DNA from: Rhizobiales bacterium UBA1912
GTDB taxonomy: Bacteria > Pseudomonadota > Alphaproteobacteria > Rhizobiales > Devosiaceae
Direction: 5' to 3'
DNA length: 64,000 nt
NCBI GenBank assembly: GCA_002337455.1
Contig: DDGC01000028.1
Span: forward strand, 161,464-225,463
Shown in pieces: positions 17,557-25,406 of the stretch; position 1 is the stretch's first letter; every line of letters begins with the position of its first letter. The notes below the pieces were generated by a model that saw only the letters and a list, made by a program, of their open reading frames with translations, ran no database searches and was not told the origin of the DNA. The position numbers were made by a program, and so were the translations under genes.

Positions 17557-18350
17557 GCGCTCTGGTTTCAGTTCGTGACCTGCAGGTCGATTATCTCACC
17601 GGCAAGGGCCTGTTCACCGCCGTCAAAGGTGTCGATTTCGACATCGGGCAGGGCGAAGTGATGGGGCTGGCCGGCGAGTCGGGCTGCGGGAAATCGACGA
17701 TTGCGTTTTCCCTGATGCGGCTGCACCGTCCGCCCGCCATCATTTCCAGGGGCACCATAATCATCAATGGCGAGGACGTTCTCGCCATGCCGCTTGCCAA
17801 GCTCGAAAAATGGCGCTGGTCTTCGGTTTCCATGGTGTTTCAAAGCGCCATGAACTCGCTCAACCCTGTGCTGACGCTGTTCGAACAGTTCCGCGACATG
17901 CTGGCTCGCCACACCGGGCTTTCCAAACCGGAAATCCGGGCGCGGGCCGAAGAGCTCTTGAAGCTGGTCGGTATCTCCGCCGCGCGGCTCGATGATTACC
18001 CGCACCAACTCTCGGGCGGCATGCGCCAGCGCGTCGTTCTGGCCATGGCGCTGGCGCTCAACCCCAAGCTGATCGTCATGGACGAGCCCACAACGGCGCT
18101 CGATGTGGTGGTGCAGCGCGAAATCCTGCAGGAAATCATGGCGCTCAAGGCGCAGTTCGGGTTTTCGATCCTGTTCATCACCCACGATCTGGCGCTGATG
18201 AGCCAGTTTGCCGACAGGATCGCGGTGATGCTGGAGGGTCAGATCGTCGAACACGCGTCCACCGCCAGCGTCGTTTCCGATCCGCAGCACGAATATACGC
18301 GCAAACTCTGGGACGCGATGCCGAAAATTGCCGTGAGGGAGGCAAGCTGA
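17553..18350 (+). CDS. Oligosaccharide ABC transporter ATP-binding protein (OppD/DppD type)
   Basis: Energises import on the cytoplasmic face. In 265 residues it shows Walker A GESGCGKSTI, signature LSGGMRQRV, Walker B LIVMDEPTTALD and the switch histidine in FITHDLALM. It is shorter than typical DppD, ending soon after the switch region with only part of the C-terminal oligopeptide-transporter extension (EYTRKLWDAMP). Overlaps both neighbours, indicating tight translational coupling. Confidence 0.93.
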   Translation: MSALVSVRDLQVDYLTGKGLFTAVKGVDFDIGQGEVMGLAGESGCGKSTIAFSLMRLHRPPAIISRGTIIINGEDVLAMPLAKLEKWRWSSVSMVFQSAMNSLNPVLTLFEQFRDMLARHTGLSKPEIRARAEELLKLVGISAARLDDYPHQLSGGMRQRVVLAMALALNPKLIVMDEPTTALDVVVQREILQEIMALKAQFGFSILFITHDLALMSQFADRIAVMLEGQIVEHASTASVVSDPQHEYTRKLWDAMPKIAVREAS

Positions 18351-19294
18351 TGACCGATACCCCGCTTCTCGAAATCGACAACGCGTCGAAGGTCTTTCAT
18401 CTCAAACCCATGTTCGGGGCCGGCAAGGAGGTCGTGGCGATGCGTAACGTGTCGCTGTCGATCCACAAGGGCAGGGCGCTGGCTGTCGTGGGCGAATCGG
18501 GCTCGGGCAAATCGACGATCGGGCGCGCCGTAACGCGGCTGTTCCAGCTTTCGGAAGGCGAAGTCCGGTTCAAGGGGCGCAATATCGCCGACATTCATGG
18601 CCGCACCGATGAGCTGGCCTATTCGCAGGCCGTGCAGATGGTGTTTCAGGATCCGTTTGCCGCGCTCAATCCGGCCCACACCATCCGCCACCATCTCGAG
18701 CGACCGCTGAAACTGCACAAAAAGCTCGGCGGCAGCGCGCTGGCCGATGCTGTGAGTGGCGTTCTGGCCGATGTGGAGCTCGATCCTGCAGTAACGCTGG
18801 AGAAATACCCGCACGAGCTTTCGGGCGGGCAGCGCCAGCGCGTCAATCTGGCTCGTGCGCTCGCCGTGGGAGCCGAATTGATCGTTGCGGACGAACCCAC
18901 ATCGATGCTCGATGTGTCGATCCGCAAATCGGTGCTGGGCCTGATGCAGCGCATGAAAAAGGATCGCGGCATCACATTCCTCTACATCACCCACGATATC
19001 GCCACTGCCCATTATCTGGCCGAGGACACCGCAGTGATGTTTGGTGGCCAGGTTGTCGAATGGGGGCCGTCTGAAAGCGTGATTTCCAATCCCCAGCACG
19101 CCTATACCAAGGTTCTGCTCTCTGCCGTTCCAGACTCCAATGTCCGGTTCGTTGCCGATGCGGATGGGGGCAAGGCTTTTGCCGAGAACGTCGAGAAGGT
19201 GCGCACGCTGGCCCGCAAGGCCGCGGGCTTGCCCGTCGAGGTCGAGCCGGGGCATTTTGTGCGCCACAGATTTCAGGATATGGACGCCGCCTGA
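18350..19294 (+). CDS. Oligosaccharide ABC transporter ATP-binding protein (OppF/DppF type)
   Basis: Partner ATPase, 314 residues. Walker A GESGSGKSTI, signature LSGGQRQRVNLARAL, Walker B LIVADEPTSMLD and YITHDIATA are present, and a C-terminal extension carries HAYTKVLLSAVP, the family mark of OppF. Starts on the last base of the preceding stop codon. The following GNAT gene begins on its own last base (TGATG). Confidence 0.93.
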   Translation: MTDTPLLEIDNASKVFHLKPMFGAGKEVVAMRNVSLSIHKGRALAVVGESGSGKSTIGRAVTRLFQLSEGEVRFKGRNIADIHGRTDELAYSQAVQMVFQDPFAALNPAHTIRHHLERPLKLHKKLGGSALADAVSGVLADVELDPAVTLEKYPHELSGGQRQRVNLARALAVGAELIVADEPTSMLDVSIRKSVLGLMQRMKKDRGITFLYITHDIATAHYLAEDTAVMFGGQVVEWGPSESVISNPQHAYTKVLLSAVPDSNVRFVADADGGKAFAENVEKVRTLARKAAGLPVEVEPGHFVRHRFQDMDAA

Positions 19295-19755
19295 TGGACC
19301 TTCTCGTTCGCCTTTACGATCTTCCCCGCTACGATTATTCACGCGTTGCGGGGCAGGGCACCACCCTGCGCCGGGCCCTCCCTCCCGAGCGCGGGCTGGT
19401 GGCCGATTGGGTCGAAGCGCATTTCTCCCGCCACTGGCGCAGCGAGGTCGAAGTGGGGTTCTCCCATCAGCCCATCGATGTGTGGCTGGCCACCGATGCG
19501 TCCGGCCTTTTGGGTTTTGCCTGTGGCGATGTCACGGCGCGGGGCTTTTTCGGGCCGACCGGCGTTCTGGAGAGTGCGCGCGGGCGCGGGATCGGTGAAG
19601 CTCTCCTGTTTCGGACGCTCGAGGATCTGCGTGACAGGGGATTTGCCTATGCTGTGATTGGGGATCCGGGGCCGGTCGAGTTCTACAAAAAGAAGCTCGA
19701 CGCCATGGAAATCCCCAATTCCAGGCCCGGTATCTACAAGGACATGCTCAAATAA
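19294..19755 (+). CDS. GNAT-family N-acetyltransferase
   Basis: A 153-residue protein with the acetyl-CoA pyrophosphate loop ARGRGIGEALLFRTLEDL and the C-terminal strand FAYAVIGDPGPVEFYKK typical of GNAT enzymes. The substrate cannot be read from sequence. Translational coupling to the oligosaccharide importer makes an amino-sugar or imported-sugar substrate a reasonable guess, but this is only context. It overlaps the next gene by one base (TAATG). Confidence 0.85.
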   Translation: MDLLVRLYDLPRYDYSRVAGQGTTLRRALPPERGLVADWVEAHFSRHWRSEVEVGFSHQPIDVWLATDASGLLGFACGDVTARGFFGPTGVLESARGRGIGEALLFRTLEDLRDRGFAYAVIGDPGPVEFYKKKLDAMEIPNSRPGIYKDMLK

Positions 19756-20240
19756 TGGACCTTTACGCCCTCAATCCCTTTGCCAATGACCCCGACCGCC
19801 ACGCCATCTGGGAAATGCTGGTGGCGCGCGACATCGAGGCGTTTCTGGCCTGCGACTGGTCGATGGTCGAACCCGATTTCGCCGCCGACCGCTTCTTGGG
19901 CGTCGACGGCAAGGCGTCAGCCAACCCCGACGAGTGGCGCATCAGTTTCCCGACGCTGGAAACCTATAGCGTTTCATGGCTGGCGGGTGCCCGCGATTTC
20001 GCCCCACGGGCCGACATTGAAACGGCGCGGGCCGGAGTGTTCGGGGCAACGCGCCTCAATGAAATCGAAATCACGGGCGAGCGGGCGCTGGCTCACAAGA
20101 AGTTCAACGGCAAGGTCGAAATGAAGGACGGCACATTCGACGTGCTGGACTGGCAATCGGTCTATACGCTGGCGCGGATCGAGGGGGCGTGGAAACTCAC
20201 AGGATTTATCGGGTATCTGCCCTATTCGATGGGCAGCTAG
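19755..20240 (+). CDS. NTF2/SnoaL-like small protein, function unknown
   Basis: A 161-residue soluble protein without signal peptide. The pattern of an N-terminal helical part (IWEMLVARDIEAFLACDW) and later strands ending in WQSVYTLARIEGAWKLTGFIGYLP suggests the cone-shaped NTF2-like fold, which serves many roles. It is the last gene of the oligosaccharide operon by its one-base overlap with the GNAT gene. I do not recognise a specific family. Confidence 0.65.
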   Translation: MDLYALNPFANDPDRHAIWEMLVARDIEAFLACDWSMVEPDFAADRFLGVDGKASANPDEWRISFPTLETYSVSWLAGARDFAPRADIETARAGVFGATRLNEIEITGERALAHKKFNGKVEMKDGTFDVLDWQSVYTLARIEGAWKLTGFIGYLPYSMGS

Positions 20241-20427
20241 ACCTCGGGATCGCTGCGCCCGCAGCTCCATTCTTGAGTGGCGTGCCCCACCCAAATCACT
20301 CAGCCCAGATCGCAAACGGAACAAAATCCGTTCACGATTATTTCTCGTTTCAGGGGTGGTCATCCGAGCGTCAGCCTGTAGGTTATGCGCTGGAAAACAA
20401 GACCAGAGCCAGACCGGGAGAAAATCC

Positions 20428-21333
20428 GTGAAATTGCTTTCCATCATTGCTGGTGCGGCCGTTACCGCCGCGCTGACCACAACCGCCTATGGGCAGGTCG
20501 TCGTATCGTCCAAGATCGATACCGAGGGCGGTGTTCTGGGCAACATCATCCTGCAGATGCTGCAGGCCAACGACATCGAGACCGAAGACCGCATTCAGCT
20601 TGGCGCGACGCCAATCGTGCGCGAGGCAATCGCCGCGGGTCAGATCGACATCTACCCCGAATATACGGGGAATGGCGCCTTCTTTTTCGGTCTGACGGAA
20701 GAGGAAGTCTGGAACGACGCGCAGGCCGGGTTTGACCGGGTTGCAGAAATGGACCTCCAGGAAAACGGCGTCGTCTGGCTCACGCCTTCGCCCGCCAACA
20801 ACACCTGGGCTATCGCTGTGCGCTCGGACGTTGCCGAGGAAAATTCTCTGGCGACCATGTCGGACTTTGGGGGTTACATCGCCGATGGCGGTGAGATCAT
20901 CCTTGCCGCTTCGAGCGAGTTCGTCACATCGCCCGCCGCGCTCCCTGCCTTTCAGGAGGCTTACGGGTTCGAGCTCACCTCCGACCAGCTGATCCAGCTT
21001 TCGGGTGGCGATACGGCGGCGACCATTTCGGCTGCCGCCAACCAGACCTCGGGCGCCAATGCGGCCATGGTCTATGGCACCGATGGCGGCATCGCGCCGT
21101 CCGGCCTCGTCGTCATGGATGACGATATGGGTGTGCAGCCGGTCTATGCGCCCGCGCCGATCATTCGCGAAGCTGTGCTCGAAGAATATCCGCAGATCGA
21201 GGAGATCCTCGCGCCGGTGTTCGAGGGCCTGACGCTCGAAGTGCTGCAGGACCTCAATGGTCGCGTGCAGGTGGGAGGCGAGCCCGCCGGGGCTGTCGCA
21301 GAATCCTACCTGACCGAAAACGGCTTCCTCTAG
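20428..21333 (+). CDS. yehZ: Osmoprotectant ABC transporter substrate-binding protein (YehZ/OsmF type)
   Basis: A 301-residue periplasmic protein of the glycine-betaine/choline binding class, beginning at GTG after GGGAG. The signal peptide ends TTTAYGQ. Blocks such as VVSSKIDTEGGVLGNIIL, GQIDIYPEYTGNGAFFF and VFEGLTLEVLQDLNGRV are typical of YehZ/OpuCC-like proteins. The gene order after it (large permease, ATPase, small permease) is that of the yeh/osm transporter. The substrate may be betaine-like, but YehZ-type systems often have low affinity and unclear ligands. Confidence 0.88.
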   Translation: MKLLSIIAGAAVTAALTTTAYGQVVVSSKIDTEGGVLGNIILQMLQANDIETEDRIQLGATPIVREAIAAGQIDIYPEYTGNGAFFFGLTEEEVWNDAQAGFDRVAEMDLQENGVVWLTPSPANNTWAIAVRSDVAEENSLATMSDFGGYIADGGEIILAASSEFVTSPAALPAFQEAYGFELTSDQLIQLSGGDTAATISAAANQTSGANAAMVYGTDGGIAPSGLVVMDDDMGVQPVYAPAPIIREAVLEEYPQIEEILAPVFEGLTLEVLQDLNGRVQVGGEPAGAVAESYLTENGFL

Positions 21334-21375
21334 GGGAGGAGGGGCCGCGCCTGACCGGTTGCGGCCCCGATCGTT

Positions 21376-22560
21376 TTGACGGCACTCGCCCGGGGCGGGA
21401 CCTATCCGTTACGCATCGACAAACTCGGAGTGGTGGTTGCCGCTTTGGGTTTGTCTGCGCTCGCTTTTCAATCCTTCCTGATCTTTCGCGCCAACCGCAT
21501 CGTGCCCGGTGAAGCCGTTCCCGCATGGGACGCAATGGGTGCGGGCGGCGTTGCGCTTTATGCCGGGCTTGGTGTTGCCCTGCTGGTCCTGTTGCTCAAG
21601 ACCCCGCTTGCCGTCCGGCTGGCGGTCTCGAGCCTCGCCCTTGTCGCATTGGCGCTCGCTGTGGGTATCGGCTCCAGCGCACTGATCCCGGAAGGCGATA
21701 CCTATGCCCGCGTCTCGCCCGGTTCGGGCGTGTGGATCATGGTGTTCGCCTTTGCGCTGGCGTTAACCGATGCGCTGGCGCGGCTCAGGCTGGGGCCATT
21801 CGCCCGCGTCGGTATTCTCATTGCCGTCGCTCTCGTGCTCTGGGGCATTCTGGCATCCGGGCTATGGGATGATCTTGCGGTGATGCGCGAGTATCAAAGC
21901 CGCCAGTCAGCGTTCTTTGCGCAATTGCAAATCCATCTGTTCCTCGCCTTCGGGGCGGTGACAGCGGCCGTTGTGGTCGGGGTGCCGGTCGGTATCGTCT
22001 GCTATCGCATACCCCGGGTCCGGGCCGGCATCCTTGGCAGCCTCAATGTCGTCCAGACAGTGCCCTCGATTGCGCTGTTCGGCCTGTTGATCGCCCCCAT
22101 GGCGTGGGTGGGCGCCAACATCCCCGGCGCGCGCGAACTGGGGATCGGCGGCATCGGGTATGCCCCGGCGTTTCTCGCCCTGTTTGCCTATTCGCTGTTG
22201 CCGATTGTTTCCAATACCGTCGTCGGGCTTGATGGCGTGCCGCGCGATGCAAACGAAGCGGCGCGCGGCATGGGCATGACCGACAGCCAGCGCATGACCG
22301 GCGTACTGTTGCCGCTGGCCTTCCCCGTCATCCTCACGGGCATCCGCATTATCCTCGTGCAAAATATCGGGTTGGCGGTCATTGCCGGGCTGATCGGGGG
22401 CGGGGGGCTTGGCACCTTCGTGTTCCAGGGCATTTCGCAAACCGCTATGCCGCTCGTTCTGCTCGGCGCGATCCCCGCCGTCGCCATGGCGTTCGCCGCG
22501 GCCATCGTGCTCGACGCCGGGGTGGAATTGAGCCAGGGCCGCCAGAGGGCAAGACCATGA
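21376..22560 (+). CDS. yehY: Osmoprotectant ABC transporter permease, long form (YehY type)
   Basis: A 394-residue membrane protein. Residues 1-180 hold extra hydrophobic segments, then a BPD-transport domain follows with the coupling motif around DANEAARGMGMTDSQRMTGVLLPLA. The length and extra N-terminal half are features of YehY. The start is uncertain: a TTG gives the full N-terminus but has no good ribosome site, and a GTG about 50 bases later is an alternative. Overlaps the ATPase by four bases. Confidence 0.88.
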   Translation: MTALARGGTYPLRIDKLGVVVAALGLSALAFQSFLIFRANRIVPGEAVPAWDAMGAGGVALYAGLGVALLVLLLKTPLAVRLAVSSLALVALALAVGIGSSALIPEGDTYARVSPGSGVWIMVFAFALALTDALARLRLGPFARVGILIAVALVLWGILASGLWDDLAVMREYQSRQSAFFAQLQIHLFLAFGAVTAAVVVGVPVGIVCYRIPRVRAGILGSLNVVQTVPSIALFGLLIAPMAWVGANIPGARELGIGGIGYAPAFLALFAYSLLPIVSNTVVGLDGVPRDANEAARGMGMTDSQRMTGVLLPLAFPVILTGIRIILVQNIGLAVIAGLIGGGGLGTFVFQGISQTAMPLVLLGAIPAVAMAFAAAIVLDAGVELSQGRQRARP

Positions 22561-23492
22561 TCGAAATCGACCATCTCACCAAGACCTATGACGGCCGCGC
22601 CGTTGTCGATGATGTGACGCTCTCCATCCCGAGCCGGGAAATTGTCGCCATCGTCGGCACCTCGGGCTCGGGCAAGACGACGCTGTTGCGCATGATCAAC
22701 CGGCTGGTCGAACCCAGCGCCGGTGCCATCCGCATCGACGGCCGCGATACACACGATCTGCCCCCGTACGAGTTGCGCCGCCAGATCGGCTACGCCATTC
22801 AGGGGCACGGGTTGTTTCCGCACCGCGACGTCGCGCACAATATCGGCACCGTCCCGCGCCTTTTGGGCTGGGACAAATCCAAGATTTCCGCCCGGGTCGA
22901 CGAGCTTCTGGACATGTTCCAGCTCGAACCCGATCAATACCGCTCCCGTATGCCGCACGAGCTGTCGGGCGGCCAGAAGCAGCGCGTCGGCGTGGCCCGC
23001 GCGCTTGCAGCGGGGCCGTTGGTGCTGCTCATGGACGAGCCGTTCGGCGCGCTCGATCCCATCATCCGCGCCAAGGCGCAGGCCGATCTCGTCGAAATCC
23101 AGCAGCGGTTGGGCACCACTGTCGTCCTCGTCACCCACGACATGGACGAAGCGATAAGGCTCGGTGACCGCATCGCGGTGATGAGCGAGGGCAAGGTTTT
23201 GCAATACGCCTCGCCCCAGGAGATCATTGCCAACCCGGTCGATGATTTCGTCGAGGCGATGCTGGGGTCGGGGGACAAGGCATTCCGCCTTTTGACCCTC
23301 GATCATGTGTCCTCGGTGGTCGAGCCGGGCGAGGCCGAAGGCTCGCCGGTCGACACCCATCTGTCGCTGCGCGACGCTTATTCGGAAATGCTGTGGTCGC
23401 AGCGCCCGGCGCTGCCGGTCACCAAAGACGGCGCGCCGGTGGGCATCGTCACCCGCGCGGCGCTGGAAAAACGGGCAGCGCGGCCGCAATGA
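22557..23492 (+). CDS. yehX: Osmoprotectant ABC transporter ATP-binding protein (YehX type)
   Basis: A 311-residue ATPase with Walker A GTSGSGKTTL, the Q-loop YAIQGHGLFPH, signature LSGGQKQRV, Walker B VLLMDEPFGALD and VTHDMDEAIRLGD. Residues about 245-311 form a single CBS-like remnant (PVTKDGAPVGIVTRAALE), as in OpuA/YehX-class ATPases, where CBS modules sense ionic strength. Coupled by overlaps to both permeases. Confidence 0.92.
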   Translation: MIEIDHLTKTYDGRAVVDDVTLSIPSREIVAIVGTSGSGKTTLLRMINRLVEPSAGAIRIDGRDTHDLPPYELRRQIGYAIQGHGLFPHRDVAHNIGTVPRLLGWDKSKISARVDELLDMFQLEPDQYRSRMPHELSGGQKQRVGVARALAAGPLVLLMDEPFGALDPIIRAKAQADLVEIQQRLGTTVVLVTHDMDEAIRLGDRIAVMSEGKVLQYASPQEIIANPVDDFVEAMLGSGDKAFRLLTLDHVSSVVEPGEAEGSPVDTHLSLRDAYSEMLWSQRPALPVTKDGAPVGIVTRAALEKRAARPQ

Positions 23493-24226
23493 AGATCGGG
23501 CTCATCATCCGGCTGGTGGTTCTTGTGCTGCTCGTGGCGTTCATCGTCATGCCGGAAAGTTTTGCGCCGTTGTTCGCGCCGCTGGTGCGCGAAGGAACGC
23601 CGCCGATCTACACCCAGACGACAATCCTCTCGCTCACGCTCAGCCATCTGGCCATCGTGGGGTTTGCGACGGTGCTCGCAACGCTGTTTGCGGTCGGGCT
23701 GGCAATCCTTGTCACCCGTCCGTTCGGCGAGGAATTCCTGCCCCTTTCGCGGGCCATCGCCAATATCGGACAGACTTTTCCGCCCGTTGCGGTGCTGGCA
23801 CTCGCCGTCCCCATGCTCGGGTTCGGCACCGGGCCGACGCTGGTGGCGTTGTTTCTCTATGGGCTGTTGCCGATTTTTGAGAACGCCCTGACCGGGCTGA
23901 CCTCGCTGGCCCCTTCGGTGCGCGAGGCGGCGCGCGGCACCGGCATGACCGGCTGGCAACGCCTCTCAGGGGTGGAACTGCCCCTGGCCCTGCCCGTCAT
24001 CCTGGCGGGCATCAGGCTTTCGGCGGTCATTTCGCTCTCGACCGCCACCATCGGTTCGACCGTCGCGGCGCGCACCTTGGGCGAAGTCATCATCGCCGGG
24101 CTGGTGTCGGGCAACACGGCGTTCGTCCTCCAGGGCGGGCTGATCGTGGGCGCGCTGGCGGTGCTGATCTATGACGGGTTCGTGGGGCTCGAAAAATTCA
24201 TGGCCCGCCGCATGGGCGGAGTTTAG
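23489..24226 (+). CDS. yehW: Osmoprotectant ABC transporter permease, short form (YehW type)
   Basis: A 245-residue permease with six or so membrane helices and the coupling motif REAARGTGMTGWQRLSGVELPLALP. The start ATG overlaps the ATPase stop. Upstream in-frame starts would extend back into the ATPase gene and are rejected. Last gene of the yeh-type operon, followed by a symmetrical hairpin. Confidence 0.92.
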   Translation: MKIGLIIRLVVLVLLVAFIVMPESFAPLFAPLVREGTPPIYTQTTILSLTLSHLAIVGFATVLATLFAVGLAILVTRPFGEEFLPLSRAIANIGQTFPPVAVLALAVPMLGFGTGPTLVALFLYGLLPIFENALTGLTSLAPSVREAARGTGMTGWQRLSGVELPLALPVILAGIRLSAVISLSTATIGSTVAARTLGEVIIAGLVSGNTAFVLQGGLIVGALAVLIYDGFVGLEKFMARRMGGV

Positions 24227-24227
24227 A

Positions 24228-24272
24228 GCGCTTCCAGAATAAGTGGGAACCGGCTTTTCGGTTCGGAAGCGC
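24228..24272. terminator. Nested hairpin between convergent genes
   Basis: GCGCTTCC pairs with GGAAGCGC, and inside it GAACCG pairs with CGGTTC around a CTTTT loop segment. It lies between the ends of convergent operons, so a bidirectional transcription end is likely. No T-run is present, so it may instead be one of the small dispersed AGAGC(G/A)(C/T)TTCC repeats. A similar element starts at about 61052. Confidence 0.45.
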
Positions 24273-24286
24273 GACCACACAAAGTT

Positions 24287-25165
24287 CTAGGCCACTTCCA
24301 GCACGTCCACGGCCTGCGTCGTTTCCTGCCCGCCCGCCGAGCGCAGCATGCCGATAATCGGGGTGACGTCGGAATAGTCGCGCCCATAGCCAATGACGAT
24401 GTGGTCCTCGCCGGCAAACATCGCGTTGGTGGGGTCGAACTCGACCCATCCCGTTTCCCGCCCGCACCAGACTTTCACCCATGCGTGCATGGCGTCGGCG
24501 CCTTCGAGCCGCTCTTCGCCCTCGGGCGGGATTGTGCGCAGGAACCCCGACACATAGCCTGCCGGAACGCCCAGCCCGCGCAGCCCGGCAATCATGATAT
24601 GGGCAAAATCCTGACAGACGCCGCGCTTGAGCGCAAAGGCCTCGTCAACCGGGGTATCGACCAGCGTCGCCTCGCCGTCATAGGCGAAATCGGCGTGGAT
24701 GCGTAGGCACAGATCGCGGGCGAGATCGCGCACCGAAGCCCCCGTCCGGGCGCTGGTTCCGGCATAAGCGGTGATCGCCGGATCGATGCCGATGCGCGGG
24801 CTGGCGCTCAGGAAATGATGCGGAGAGAGTGACCCCATGTCCCAGTTGCCGGCGAATTCCTTTCGCAGCGTGTCGAGCGTCGGGGTAAAATCGATGCCGG
24901 GGTTGCCGCGCAGCACCTCGACGCGGGCCGCAATGGCAATGTCGAGCGCTTCATGGGCACTGCGGTAGGCGAGCGTTGCCACGCGGGTGCCGAAGAAATC
25001 GGTGAACTCGGTCAGTTCCGCCGGCTGGGGATCGACGGTTAGGCTGGCCGCCACCACGCGCTGGATACCCGGCAGATTGGCCGGAAACACCCGCACAAGA
25101 TGCCGCCCGCCCGAGACCGGCGCATCATAGGCATATTCGAGCTTGAGCCGAATGTCGTAGAGCAT
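24287..25165 (-). CDS. Transglutaminase-like cysteine peptidase family protein
   Basis: A 292-residue protein with a beta-rich N-terminal domain (YDIRLKLEYAYDAPVSGGRH) and a transglutaminase core. The triad is visible as Cys in KRGVCQDFAHIMIAGLRGLG, His in DAMHAWVKVW and Asp in VEFDPTNAMF. Family members are cytosolic and probably cleave or form amide bonds. It is the third gene of a cluster with a DUF2126/transglutaminase protein and an ATP-grasp/alpha-E protein, separated from them by a repeat of about 100 bases. Function of the cluster is not established. Confidence 0.9.
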   Translation of the reverse strand: MLYDIRLKLEYAYDAPVSGGRHLVRVFPANLPGIQRVVAASLTVDPQPAELTEFTDFFGTRVATLAYRSAHEALDIAIAARVEVLRGNPGIDFTPTLDTLRKEFAGNWDMGSLSPHHFLSASPRIGIDPAITAYAGTSARTGASVRDLARDLCLRIHADFAYDGEATLVDTPVDEAFALKRGVCQDFAHIMIAGLRGLGVPAGYVSGFLRTIPPEGEERLEGADAMHAWVKVWCGRETGWVEFDPTNAMFAGEDHIVIGYGRDYSDVTPIIGMLRSAGGQETTQAVDVLEVA

Positions 25166-25257
25166 GGTCAGCGCGCCGTCCGGAAAGGGTTGGGACGACA
25201 GTTGGTAATGCCGGATGCTCTGGAGCGCTGGCGAACTTCAGGAAATCGGTTTCCGCT

Positions 25258-25355
25258 CCCTGCGCTTTCCCGGCGAAAGCCGGGACCCATGGGGGTTGCC
25301 TGACGCGCGGGCGCTTTTATCCATGCTGCTGGACCCCGGCTTTCGCCGGGGCAGC
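25258..25355. repeat. Long palindromic intergenic repeat, family A (copy 2)
   Basis: CCCGGCGAAAGCCGGGACCC, then about 40 bases, then CATGCTGCTGGACCCCGG continuing into CTTTCGCCGGGG. The inner and outer segments can all pair. It shares the CATGCTGCTGGACCCCGG block exactly with the copy at 5236-5312. It occupies the 241-base gap between two genes of the transglutaminase cluster. Confidence 0.75.
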
Positions 25356-25406
25356 GATTGGGGTGGACGGCAAGCGTTTCCGTTAAAATCCGAATAGCTC
25401 CAGACA

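Noticed and set aside
21376..21426. A clear start codon for the long osmoprotectant permease
   Set aside because: Neither the TTG at the beginning nor the later GTG has a convincing ribosome site, so the start is left open.
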